A DNA stretch of 64,000 bases, from assembly GCA_002715965.1 (NCBI GenBank), contig PBAL01000010.1:1-64000 (forward strand). Direction: 5' to 3'. Positions 54,350 to 62,263 of this stretch are shown here, one piece after another. Position 1 is the first letter of the stretch; each line of letters starts with the position of its first letter. The stretch is from Verrucomicrobiales bacterium. Lineage in GTDB: Bacteria; Verrucomicrobiota; Verrucomicrobiia; Limisphaerales; JAYPXF01. The notes beneath the pieces were generated by a model. It saw only the letters and a list, made by a program, of their open reading frames with translations, did not search any database and was not told where the DNA came from. The translations under genes and the position numbers were made by a program.

Positions 54350-56074
54350 ATGCGCAGATCCCTGACGACCATCAGTATGGATTCAGTTTCCACGGGTGGT
54401 CGCATCTTCGGATTGATTTTCTTCACGATCTTTGGCGGCTTCGCACTGGTCTTCATGGGGGTCGGTGCCTTCATTACGTGGGAAAGCGCAAAGCCTTCAT
54501 TCTGGACCGAAGTGCCCTGTGAATTCGAAACGTTGGAGGTCACTCGGGAGGCCAAGCACAAGCGAAAGGACCCATACTCGATCACGGCAAAATACAGCTA
54601 CGAGTTCAGGGGAAACACGTTCGTATCGGAGAAGATCGGACCGAACACAAAACGATACGATGACATCGCCGAAGCTAATCGCGTCGTGGAAGCTTATCGC
54701 ACGAATGCGATCTGCCGCGTAAATCCCAACGACCCGAAGGAAGCTGTTCTGCAAGCGGGTTCGTGGACCCCGGCCATATTCATGATTTTTCCGATCCCGT
54801 TTCTCGCGATCGGGGTGTTCGGAATCATCGGTGTTCTGAAGAAAGGAAGGGGCAAAGCGGCTCCCAGGACGGAGTCCGCCACCGGCAAGAATTCGAAATC
54901 GGGCGGCTGCGCGTTGATCGGCTTCGGCAGTATCTTCTTCCTTGCCGGCCTTGGTTTTCTCTTTTTCTTCGTCAAGCCCGTCATTCAGGCCGTCACCTCA
55001 TCGGACTGGAAGGAAACCCCCTGCGTGATCCAGATGAGTGAGGTGCGTTCGCAGCGGGGAAGCGACAGCACCACATATTCCGTCGCGGTCGAATATTCCT
55101 ACACGGTTAAGGGCAAGGAATACCGCTCCAGCCGCTATCGATTCATGAAGATATCCAGCAGCGGACGTTCCGGCAAACGCGAGATCGTGAAGGGACTTCC
55201 AGCCGGAAAGGAGACGGTGTGTTACGTCGATCCGGACGATCCCACCGAGGCGGTGCTGAATCGAAAGCTCGGTTGGGACACGCTGTTCGCCGGCATACCG
55301 TTGATCTTCGTGGTCATTGGTGGAGGCATCATTTACACCGGCATCCGGGGAGGCATCAAAAGTACTGGCGGACCGGCGAGCGCGCGGACACCGGCGGCTC
55401 CTCGTGGAATCAGCTTCCATCGTGAAACCCAGGCAGCCCCGATGTCGGCCGCGAGCGGTTCCGTGGAACTCAAATCACAGTCCCGCATCGGCAAGGCCAT
55501 CGTCATCTTCTGCATCGCGGCGTTCTGGAACGGCATCACGTCGATCTTCGTCGTGCAGGTGGTGAAGGCCTGGCAACGCGATCGAGGGAGCTGGTTCGAG
55601 ACCCTTTTCATGGTGCCCTTTGTATTGATCGGCCTCGGCCTCTTCATCGCCTTCATCTACAACATCCTCACCATCTTCAATCCGCGAGCGAAGCTCACGC
55701 TCACCCGGTCGCAGCTCGCACCCGGTGAAACGGTTGGAATCAAGTGGGTCATCAGCGGCAGCGTGAATCGCCTTCAGTCCCTGGAGATTGTTCTTGAGGG
55801 CATCGAAGAAGCCACTTACCGGCGGGGAACGCGAACCCATACCGACTCCCACACCTTCGCGTCCATTCCCGTGTACACCAGCAACACCACGCCGCGCACG
55901 GGGGAAGGCAACGTGAGCTTCCAAGTGCCAGACGGCGCCATGCATACGTTTACCGGATGCTCCAATCGCATCCACTGGCAGATCCAGGTCAAGGGTGACA
56001 TTCCCTTCTGGCCGGACCTCGGCGATACCTACGACGTGGAAATGCTGCCTCAAGCAGTTTCGCTGCACTCATGA
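54350..56074 (+). CDS. Double DUF3592 membrane protein with arrestin-like tail
   Basis: A 574-residue membrane protein. Two copies of a DUF3592-type unit are visible: helix, extracytoplasmic beta domain with YSYEFRGNTFVSEKIG or YSYTVKGKEYRSSRYRF, a conserved CRVNPNDPKEAVL or CYVDPDDPTEAVL, then another helix. After further helices near 375-440, the last 130 residues form a beta-sandwich-like domain (LTRSQLAPGETVGIKWVISG to IHWQIQVKGDIPFWPDLGDT) resembling arrestin/SpoOM-type folds; the GDIPFWPD pattern is characteristic. It starts a three-gene cluster that overlaps by 4 bases at each junction. The start may also be Met10 at 54377. Confidence 0.7.
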   Translation: MRRSLTTISMDSVSTGGRIFGLIFFTIFGGFALVFMGVGAFITWESAKPSFWTEVPCEFETLEVTREAKHKRKDPYSITAKYSYEFRGNTFVSEKIGPNTKRYDDIAEANRVVEAYRTNAICRVNPNDPKEAVLQAGSWTPAIFMIFPIPFLAIGVFGIIGVLKKGRGKAAPRTESATGKNSKSGGCALIGFGSIFFLAGLGFLFFFVKPVIQAVTSSDWKETPCVIQMSEVRSQRGSDSTTYSVAVEYSYTVKGKEYRSSRYRFMKISSSGRSGKREIVKGLPAGKETVCYVDPDDPTEAVLNRKLGWDTLFAGIPLIFVVIGGGIIYTGIRGGIKSTGGPASARTPAAPRGISFHRETQAAPMSAASGSVELKSQSRIGKAIVIFCIAAFWNGITSIFVVQVVKAWQRDRGSWFETLFMVPFVLIGLGLFIAFIYNILTIFNPRAKLTLTRSQLAPGETVGIKWVISGSVNRLQSLEIVLEGIEEATYRRGTRTHTDSHTFASIPVYTSNTTPRTGEGNVSFQVPDGAMHTFTGCSNRIHWQIQVKGDIPFWPDLGDTYDVEMLPQAVSLHS

Positions 56075-56442
56075 AAAACGAACTCGTCATCCAACTTGAT
56101 CCCGGTCGTCGCGAATTTCGTCCCGGCGAAACACTGAGCTTGATCGTCGGCTGGCAATTGGACACCCAACCCGAGTCCGCCGAAGCGCGGCTCTTCTGGC
56201 ACACGGAGGGCAAGGGTTCGGGAGATATCCAGATCGTGGAAACGGACGTGCTGCACCAACCCAAAATGAGTGAGGAACGCAAGATCGGATTTCAGCTGCC
56301 CAACGCTCCCTACAGCTACAACGGCCGTCTCGTGTCCATCAAATGGGCCGTGGAACTCGTGGTCGAACCCGGTTCCCATTCGAAGCTCGTCGAATTCTCA
56401 CTCTCCGCCGACGGCCGCGCGCTACAGCCGCAGATCCAGTGA
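56071..56442 (+). CDS. Stand-alone arrestin-like protein
   Basis: A 123-residue soluble, all-beta protein: LVIQLDPGRREFRPGETLSL at the start, SAEARLFWHTEGKGSGDIQI in the middle, then FQLPNAPYSYNGRLVSIKWA and VELVVEPGSHSKLVEFSLSA. The order of strands parallels the C-terminal domain of the upstream protein, which points to two related arrestin-like modules. Its ATG overlaps the upstream stop codon (ATGA), and the downstream GTG overlaps its own stop, so the three genes should be translated together in fixed ratio. Confidence 0.6.
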   Translation: MKNELVIQLDPGRREFRPGETLSLIVGWQLDTQPESAEARLFWHTEGKGSGDIQIVETDVLHQPKMSEERKIGFQLPNAPYSYNGRLVSIKWAVELVVEPGSHSKLVEFSLSADGRALQPQIQ

Positions 56443-57011
56443 CTGCGGCGCACGAAAACCCTTTCCGCACCCGGCGGGTGGAGGCCCTGCCGTTTCAGTT
56501 CACCCACGACTCATGGCCGCGTCTGCTTCAACGCCTGGAACAACTCAATCACCGCGCGGCCATTGTCGGTCCGCACGGCATGGGAAAGACCACCCTGCTG
56601 GTGGAACTCGCCCAACGCCTTCGTGAACGCGGCAGGACAATCCATCACCTGCGTTTCACCGAGGAGCAACCCCACCTGCTGCCCGAGGATCGCGCCATTC
56701 TGGATCAGGCTTCCGGGCAGGACGATGTTGTCATGATCGACAGTTGTGAATGCCTCGGCTGGCTGGAATGGCAACGCGTCAAACTGGCCACCTGCAAAGC
56801 CGGTGGCTTGGTCATCACCGCCCATCACCCGGGGCGCCTGCCGGCATTGATCGAAATGAAACCCTCGATGGAAATTCTCGACCGGCTCTTGGGCAAATTG
56901 CTGCCTACTTTCCCGTGCCCCGAAGAACGACTCGCCCTGTTCAACCGACACAAGGGAAACATCCGCGACATCTTCCGCGAACTCTATGATCGTCACGCTC
57001 AAGGCGTGTAG
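56439..57011 (+). CDS. P-loop ATPase of the DUF3592/arrestin-like cluster
   Basis: A 190-residue STAND/AAA-like ATPase beginning at a GTG that overlaps the previous stop (GTGA). Walker A is GPHGMGKTT near residue 45; the Walker B-like strand is DVVMIDSCECLGW, and a possible sensor is ITAHHPGRLPALIEM. No DNA-binding or membrane segment was seen. It is compact, about the size of a minimal P-loop domain with a small helical tail. Its role is presumably to power or switch the membrane protein encoded upstream. Confidence 0.6.
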   Translation: MTAAHENPFRTRRVEALPFQFTHDSWPRLLQRLEQLNHRAAIVGPHGMGKTTLLVELAQRLRERGRTIHHLRFTEEQPHLLPEDRAILDQASGQDDVVMIDSCECLGWLEWQRVKLATCKAGGLVITAHHPGRLPALIEMKPSMEILDRLLGKLLPTFPCPEERLALFNRHKGNIRDIFRELYDRHAQGV

Positions 57012-57162
57012 GATGGGCAACCTGCGCAACCTGCCCGTCCAGTTACGCTGGGCCATTGCGAAGCAGCACGAATGAAATACCGCGTCTCTCCTGCGAAAAC
57101 GCCATGTGCGGTGAATGAAGACTCCCAACTCCACCGTTCGTTGTGCTATCGCCGGAAGAACA

Positions 57163-57227
57163 CCTGAGCGAGCACCATTGGATTGCAGCGGCATGCCGAG
57201 CAGGGCTCGGCGCTCCAGTTTTCAACC
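57163..57227. repeat. Dispersed 65-bp repeat, copy 2
   Basis: Aligns in the same orientation with 41262-41326, 54 of 65 positions identical by my count. The central GCCGAGCAGGGCTCGGC can form a hairpin. It occupies the gap between the ATPase gene and the convergent peptidase-like gene. Confidence 0.6.
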
Positions 57228-57284
57228 AGACCCTGGTGTAGTTCGTGTGTTTGGTGGGCAAACAAATCCCAACTTACAACCCGG

Positions 57285-58043
57285 TCAACGCTCCTTGGCT
57301 CCCCAGATCTTCTCCAACACCGAATGAAACTTCGGATCGTGCTCCTTCAACTCCGCACGCACGAAGGGATAGAAGTCGTTGCGATAAAACCAGGCTTCGG
57401 TTCCCTCCGCAAAATACTCCTTCTCGTTGTTCATCCCGTAATGCCGGACCTGTCGGCCGGTGTAGAGCAGCACCTTCTCATACGTGCCCGATTCCTTCGC
57501 GCTTTTGTATGCGTCAACAATCTCAGGGTGTTTGAAGCCGAGAATCTGGTCGTGATACGCATGAGCCAGTTCGTGAAGAATCACGGCGGGATGTTTCAGC
57601 AACTGCTCGCGCTCCAACAATTGAGCCGCGCGCGTGATGTGAACCATCTTTGCCAGCCGGGGGTCATGTCCTCGCGCCCTCAACCAGCCAACGGCAGGAT
57701 GATACTGCATCGCGCCGAGCAGCGGATGGTGGCGTTCGATCCAGATTTCCATCTTGCGGAGATCGGTCAGTTGCGGCTCGGGCACGAGGATGGCGATGCG
57801 GTTCAGGTGATCTGCCAGCATGCGCAGGGCCTCGCCTCCTTCTTCAGCGTGTTCGCCTTTGAGCAACGCTGGATCTACGTGAACCGTCCAACCCTCAATC
57901 TTTTTCAGAACCGGTTCGAAGCGATGTGCCTTGGCGGATTTGACATCCTTTCTGTTTCGCGCGGCTTCGGCGGATTGTGTCTGACAGAAAACCAAGACGA
58001 GACCGGCGATCGCAAGGCCACGAAGGAGCTTGGAGTAAATCAT
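57285..58043 (-). CDS. Secreted zinc-peptidase-like protein
   Basis: A 252-residue exported protein (signal peptide to about residue 27, then ARNRKD). The zinc motif HELAHAYHDQ is near residue 157, and a downstream EKEYFAEGTEAWFYRNDFYP supplies the third ligand Glu and the family-like EGTEAWF segment. This order (HExxH plus a later glutamate) matches gluzincin-type metallopeptidases, possibly acting on cell-wall or matrix substrates. It is separated from pheA by 22 bases and is on the same strand downstream of it. Confidence 0.78.
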   Translation of the reverse strand: MIYSKLLRGLAIAGLVLVFCQTQSAEAARNRKDVKSAKAHRFEPVLKKIEGWTVHVDPALLKGEHAEEGGEALRMLADHLNRIAILVPEPQLTDLRKMEIWIERHHPLLGAMQYHPAVGWLRARGHDPRLAKMVHITRAAQLLEREQLLKHPAVILHELAHAYHDQILGFKHPEIVDAYKSAKESGTYEKVLLYTGRQVRHYGMNNEKEYFAEGTEAWFYRNDFYPFVRAELKEHDPKFHSVLEKIWGAKER

Positions 58044-58065
58044 GATTTGGGAAGTGGTTATCTGG

Positions 58066-59127
58066 CTATTCGGAATTCGGATAGCTGCCGAGGACCTTCA
58101 CAAAGGAGCAATGCTGTTCGAGTTGGCCCAGTGCCTTTTCGATCTTCTTTTCCTTTGCGTGACCGTCGAGATCCACGAAGAAGAAATAGCGCCAGGCGCG
58201 TCGTTTCGTCGGGCGGGATTCGATCTTCGTGAGGTTGATCTTCAAACGGCGGAATGGCGCGAGCGAGTCGTGAAGGGCGCCGGATTTGTCTGCGATGCTG
58301 AACATGATGCTCGTTCGATCCTTGCCAGTGGGCGGACTGCATTGACGTCCCAGAACAAGGAAGCGCGTCGCATTGGCCGCATTGTCCTGGATATTGTGTT
58401 CCACGATGGGCAAGTTGTATTTCTCCGAGCAGAGTTGTCCTGCGATGGCCGCTGCAGTTCGGCTGCGCTTGGCCATCTCGGTTGAGCGAGCGTTGGAGGA
58501 GGTCTCCACGATCTCGACGTCCGGAAGAAACATCTGAATCCACGAACGGCATTGCGCGCGAGTTTGTGGATGCACGTAGAGCTTCTTGATTTTCTTCCGG
58601 GGGATCTTGCTGAGCAAGCAATGGGAAATGGGAAGCAGGATTTGCGCGACGATCTGCATTTCCGAATCGATGAACATGTCGAGGGTGTGGTTCACAACAC
58701 CCTCGGTGGAGTTTTCGATCGGCACGACACCGTAGTCCGCCCGGTGCTTTTCCACTTCGGCAAAGACATCTGCGATCGTTTTTTGCGGGACGTAGGAAAG
58801 GCTCGAACCGAAACGCTGGATGGCCGCCTGGTGGGTGAAGGTGGCCGCAGGTCCGAGATAGGCGATAGTCATCGTCTTCTCCAACGAGAGGGAACTGGAC
58901 ATGATTTCGCGGTAGATCGCGCGCATGGCGGAGTCGCGAATGGGGCCTTCGTTCGTATCGCAGATACGCTTGAGCACGGATTGTTCGCGATGCGGAGCGT
59001 AGATTTCCTGTCCGTGTTGGAGCTTGTATTCGCCAATCGCGCACGCGTGCTTGGTGCGCTCGTTCAGCAGCTTGATGATCTGCTTGTCGAGTTTGTCGAT
59101 GGCGTCACGATGTTCGGCGAGTGACAT
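58066..59127 (-). CDS. pheA: Bifunctional chorismate mutase / prephenate dehydratase
   Basis: A 353-residue enzyme for phenylalanine synthesis. The first 85 residues are an AroQ chorismate mutase (LDKQIIKLLNERTKHACAIG). The dehydratase follows (YLGPAATFTHQAAIQRFGSS, VPIENSTEGVVNHTLDM, NATRFLVLG with the catalytic Thr). The C-terminal ACT domain binds phenylalanine for feedback control and contains the conserved KIESRPTKRRAWRYFFFVD. All three parts are intact. The start at 59127 is the first ATG before the mutase helix. Confidence 0.93.
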   Translation of the reverse strand: MSLAEHRDAIDKLDKQIIKLLNERTKHACAIGEYKLQHGQEIYAPHREQSVLKRICDTNEGPIRDSAMRAIYREIMSSSLSLEKTMTIAYLGPAATFTHQAAIQRFGSSLSYVPQKTIADVFAEVEKHRADYGVVPIENSTEGVVNHTLDMFIDSEMQIVAQILLPISHCLLSKIPRKKIKKLYVHPQTRAQCRSWIQMFLPDVEIVETSSNARSTEMAKRSRTAAAIAGQLCSEKYNLPIVEHNIQDNAANATRFLVLGRQCSPPTGKDRTSIMFSIADKSGALHDSLAPFRRLKINLTKIESRPTKRRAWRYFFFVDLDGHAKEKKIEKALGQLEQHCSFVKVLGSYPNSE

Positions 59128-59213
59128 TGGAGAGATTCTTCCGGTCTGTGGGCTGAAAGTTCAAGGACAGGGTTGGGGAAGCTTCAAGCCTCAAGCTCCA
59201 GACGACTGCCTGC

Positions 59214-59394
59214 GTTGTGGAGCGGCCTCCCGCCGGTTCACCTGCCGGACCGAAGGTCTCCCCAACCCTACTTGGACCTTGAATTTTGAAGCTTACTTGA
59301 AGCTTCGGTGTTGGAGCTTGGAGTTTTAAGTTCACATCGCCTCAACTATTGTGGAGATCTGCAGTCGCAAATACTGACGGGTCGCGAGACCCGT
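59214..59394. repeat. Palindromic repeat region related to the 22451 element
   Basis: GACCGAAGGTCTCCCCA (59248-59264) is identical to 22486-22502, and GTTGTGGAGCGG nearby resembles the outer part of that element. At 59377-59394 ACGGGTC and GACCCGT form a 7-bp hairpin followed by CCACAAC. The whole gap between pheA and the GYF_2 gene is made of such pieces, with no gene. Confidence 0.45.
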
Positions 59395-59458
59395 CCACAA
59401 CCTGGATGACCTCCCGCTCTTGCATTTGCCCCCCGAACCCACACACTTCGCAGACTCC

Positions 59459-60244
59459 ATGAAGTGGTTCTACGCCATTGGTGATGAAAAGAAGGGACCG
59501 GTTGATGAAGCCGGTTTCCAGGAATTGATCGATGAGGGGGTGGTGAAGGAACAGACGCTGGTCTGGCACAAGGGCTTGCCCGACTGGCTCCCGTATTCCG
59601 AGGCGAAGAACTTTTCCGTGCCCAAGCCCGCTCCGATCGTGCCCGCAATCCCCACCAAGGAATCTTGCACCACCTGTGGGAAACCGCTCGATCCTTCCGC
59701 TCTCGTTTCCCTTGATGGCAGACGGATCTGTCCAAGCTGTCACCAGGCCGAGTTCCACGGCGTGCAGGATGGATCGATTGACATGGAGGCCATGGAGACG
59801 ATTCGACGCGAGCATCTGAGCCGCGAAGTGTCGCTCAAATCACTGGGCTGGGTGCTGATTGCGTTCGGGATCTTCTTTGCCTTGGGCGTGCTGGACAATC
59901 TCGGGAAAGGTCAGACAGGTGGCGCGATTGCGTTGACGCTGCTTTCTGCCGGTTCGATCTACTCAGGGATGCGCCTGCGCTGGCTGGATCGCCGGGCAAT
60001 GATTCCCATCGGCATCATGTGTGGCATTTTTGCCCTGGGCGTACCGGTGGGAACCATCATTGCGGCATGGATTGCCTACATGGTCTTTTCAAAGAAGAGC
60101 CGCTTCGTTCTCTCCAAGGAATGCGCGGGCATTCGCGTGATCACACCGCATGTGAAATACGAGACGGGTCCAATCTACAAAGTAGCGATGGTGCTGGTGA
60201 TCCTGTTCGGCACCGGGCTCCTCCTCGCCGCGTTGAGCGGATAA
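59459..60244 (+). CDS. GYF_2/zinc-ribbon membrane protein
   Basis: A 261-residue protein. Residues 1-50 form a GYF_2 (DUF4339) domain (MKWFYAIGDEKKGPVDEAGF, VWHKGLPDWLPYSEA). A zinc ribbon with CTTCGKPL and CPSC follows at about 73-100, then three or four transmembrane helices (GWVLIAFGIFFALGVLDNLG and on). GYF_2 domains usually read or bind protein partners. It ends at the start of the terminator for the convergent LemA gene. Confidence 0.75.
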   Translation: MKWFYAIGDEKKGPVDEAGFQELIDEGVVKEQTLVWHKGLPDWLPYSEAKNFSVPKPAPIVPAIPTKESCTTCGKPLDPSALVSLDGRRICPSCHQAEFHGVQDGSIDMEAMETIRREHLSREVSLKSLGWVLIAFGIFFALGVLDNLGKGQTGGAIALTLLSAGSIYSGMRLRWLDRRAMIPIGIMCGIFALGVPVGTIIAAWIAYMVFSKKSRFVLSKECAGIRVITPHVKYETGPIYKVAMVLVILFGTGLLLAALSG

Positions 60245-60269
60245 AAAAAGCCCGGCCTTCCGGCCGGGC
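60243..60269 (-). terminator. Rho-independent terminator of the LemA gene
   Basis: Read on the minus strand, GCCCGGCC and GGCCGGGC (60250-60257 with 60262-60269) form an 8-bp stem with a GGAA loop, followed by a seven-T run (60243-60249 as seven As on the plus strand). It lies 21 bases beyond the LemA stop codon. The opposite strand lacks a U-tract, so termination of the convergent GYF_2 gene here would be weaker. Confidence 0.85.
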
Positions 60270-60290
60270 GTTGCGCAAAGTTTCTTCCGA

Positions 60291-60893
60291 TCAGAACTGC
60301 ACTTTGGGAGCTTCGCGCTCCTGCTGGTTCGTGATCTCGAACAAGGTGGCTTCCTTGAAGTTGAACATGCCGGCGATGATGTTGGTCGGGAAGGATTCGC
60401 GCCGCGTGTTGTAGACCATCACCGAGTCGTTGTAACCCTGACGGGCAAAGGCGACCTTGTTTTCCGTAGACGTCAATTCCTCGGTCAGCTGCATCATGTT
60501 CTGGTTTGCCTTCAGGTCCGGGTAATTCTCAGTGAGCATCATCAGGCGGCCGAGCACTCCGCCGAGTTGTCCTTCCGCTTTGTTGAGCGCGGCCATGGCA
60601 GCCGGATCGGACGGGTCGGCGTTCACGTTGATGGAACACTTCTGGGCTTCAGCCCGGGCGGAGATCACGGCATCGAGCGTCTCGCGCTCATGTTTCATGT
60701 AGCCCTTGGCGGTTTCGACGAGATTCGGGATCAAATCGTAGCGGCGCTTCAGCTGCACATCGATCTGCGCAAAGGCGTTCTTGAAGCGGTTGCGGAGCAC
60801 GACCAGCCCGTTGAACGCAGACATGATCCAGAATCCAATGATGAGGACGAATCCCGCGAGAACTCCAAGGCCAATGAGAATAGGTGTTGTCAT
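60291..60893 (-). CDS. LemA family protein
   Basis: A 200-residue protein with one N-terminal membrane helix (about 5-27, ILIGLGVLAGFVLIIGFW) and a helical periplasmic domain. LemA hallmarks are AFAQIDVQLKRRYDLIPNLV, LGGVLGRLMMLTENYPDLKA and SFPTNIIAGMFNFKEATLFE. The family is widespread, its function little known. It is a monocistronic gene with its own terminator. Confidence 0.9.
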   Translation of the reverse strand: MTTPILIGLGVLAGFVLIIGFWIMSAFNGLVVLRNRFKNAFAQIDVQLKRRYDLIPNLVETAKGYMKHERETLDAVISARAEAQKCSINVNADPSDPAAMAALNKAEGQLGGVLGRLMMLTENYPDLKANQNMMQLTEELTSTENKVAFARQGYNDSVMVYNTRRESFPTNIIAGMFNFKEATLFEITNQQEREAPKVQF

Positions 60894-61095
60894 GATATGG
60901 AATAGTTTGCTGGCTCGAATCGTAGCCTAGGAAAAGCCCCCGTCATTTACAAAGAAAAGTTCGAATTGGAGTGCGCGCCGATTGCAAGCCAGCAACACCA
61001 GTCAATCTCATCCAAGACGAATCCGCGTCAGACAAAAACTCGGTTTCAGACAACACGATGGGTTGACTCGCTCGTCTCGCGCGAAAGAATTCAAC

Positions 61096-62190
61096 GTGCC
61101 TCGCGTCATCTTTCATCTGGACATGGATGCGTTCTACGCCTCGGTGGAGCAGCGCGACAATCCGGACCTGAGCGGACGCCCGGTCGTCGTGGGCGCACCA
61201 CCGACGAGGCGCGGAGTCGTGTGCGCGGCGAGTTATGAGGCGCGGCGTTTCGGGGTGCATTCCGCGATGCCCAGTGTGACTGCGGGTCGTCTTTGTCCGG
61301 ACGCGGTTTTTGTTCGCCCGGAATTCTCGCGGTATCGAGAGGAGTCAAAGCAGATCATGGCGATGGTTGAAGAGATCGGCGCTGAGATTGAGCAGGTGTC
61401 CATAGATGAAGCCTACCTCGATCTTTCTTCCGAATTCAGCACTGCGAGCGATACGGATGAGGCGCTTTTCGCGGCTGTGCCAGTCGCAAAGAAGTTGAAG
61501 AAGCGGATTCACACAGAACGCAATCTCACGACGAGCATCGGCATCGCGGGGAACAAACTGCTGGCCAAGATTGGAAGCGATTTCAACAAGCCGAATGGAC
61601 TGACGCTGATTCCGGAGCGAGACAAGGTTCAATTCCTGCGTCCCTTGCCGGTTCGGAAGATGCATGGGGTAGGTCGCGTGACGGAGCAGACACTGATCAC
61701 CGCGGGCCTGAATACACTGGCTGACATTCAGGACTACCCGGGCGATCTCAAACACCTCCTGGGCAGATTTGGACCCGCACTCAAGCGCTCCGCGTTGGGA
61801 GAGGATACCCGCAGCGTAGGTGGCCATGAAGGCGTCAAGAGCATCAGCAGCGAAAACACCTTTTACGAGGACACGGATGACCGGCCCACCCTTCGCACCT
61901 GCCTCCGCGAACAGGCGGACGACATCGCGCGGAGATTGCAGCGCAAGCAACTTGGCGCCTACACCGTGCAGGTGAAGGTCCGGTATTCCGACTTCACCAC
62001 CTTGACGCGCCAGCTCTCGATTGAAGAACCGGTCACCGAATCAGACGATCTATATCGGCTGGGGGCGTATTTGTTGCGCAAAGACAAGTTGGTGAACCGT
62101 CCCTTGCGATTGCTTGGACTAGGTGTTTCATCGCTGGGCGATCCGTATTTTCGCCAACTCGAGCTTCCTCTGGATGATCAGCGAAAGTAG
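61096..62190 (+). CDS. dinB: DNA polymerase IV (Y-family)
   Basis: A 364-residue translesion polymerase. Catalytic blocks: FHLDMDAFYASVEQRDNPDL (first two Asp), VSIDEAYLDLSS (Asp-Glu pair), GIAGNKLLAKIGSDFNKPNG (helix-hairpin contact). The little-finger domain follows and the C-terminus ends YFRQLELPLDDQRK, whose QLELPL matches the beta-clamp binding consensus. Start placed at a GTG at 61096 (VPRVIFHLDMDAF); an ATG at 60982 would add 38 unconserved residues. No LexA box was recognised by eye upstream. Confidence 0.9.
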   Translation: MPRVIFHLDMDAFYASVEQRDNPDLSGRPVVVGAPPTRRGVVCAASYEARRFGVHSAMPSVTAGRLCPDAVFVRPEFSRYREESKQIMAMVEEIGAEIEQVSIDEAYLDLSSEFSTASDTDEALFAAVPVAKKLKKRIHTERNLTTSIGIAGNKLLAKIGSDFNKPNGLTLIPERDKVQFLRPLPVRKMHGVGRVTEQTLITAGLNTLADIQDYPGDLKHLLGRFGPALKRSALGEDTRSVGGHEGVKSISSENTFYEDTDDRPTLRTCLREQADDIARRLQRKQLGAYTVQVKVRYSDFTTLTRQLSIEEPVTESDDLYRLGAYLLRKDKLVNRPLRLLGLGVSSLGDPYFRQLELPLDDQRK

Positions 62191-62207
62191 CCCCCGGTAC
62201 ACAAAGG

Positions 62208-62229
62208 GCGCCGGACACTCGCCCGGCGC
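62208..62229. other. GC-rich hairpin after dinB
   Basis: GCGCCGG (62208-62214) pairs with CCGGCGC (62223-62229). The composition resembles the core of the 65-bp repeat family (CGGCGCTCC shared), so this may be a third, shortened member. It sits in the convergent gap between dinB and the Gfo/Idh gene. Confidence 0.4.
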
Positions 62230-62263
62230 TCCAAGTTGAATCGAATTCAACTTCGAATTCCAA

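Noticed and set aside
57183-58232. A 349-codon plus-strand reading frame
   Set aside because: It runs antisense to the HExxH peptidase-like gene and into pheA, with no conserved motif.
58058-59044. A 328-codon minus-strand frame overlapping pheA
   Set aside because: It is an alternative frame of pheA; the pheA frame shows mutase, dehydratase and ACT motifs in order.
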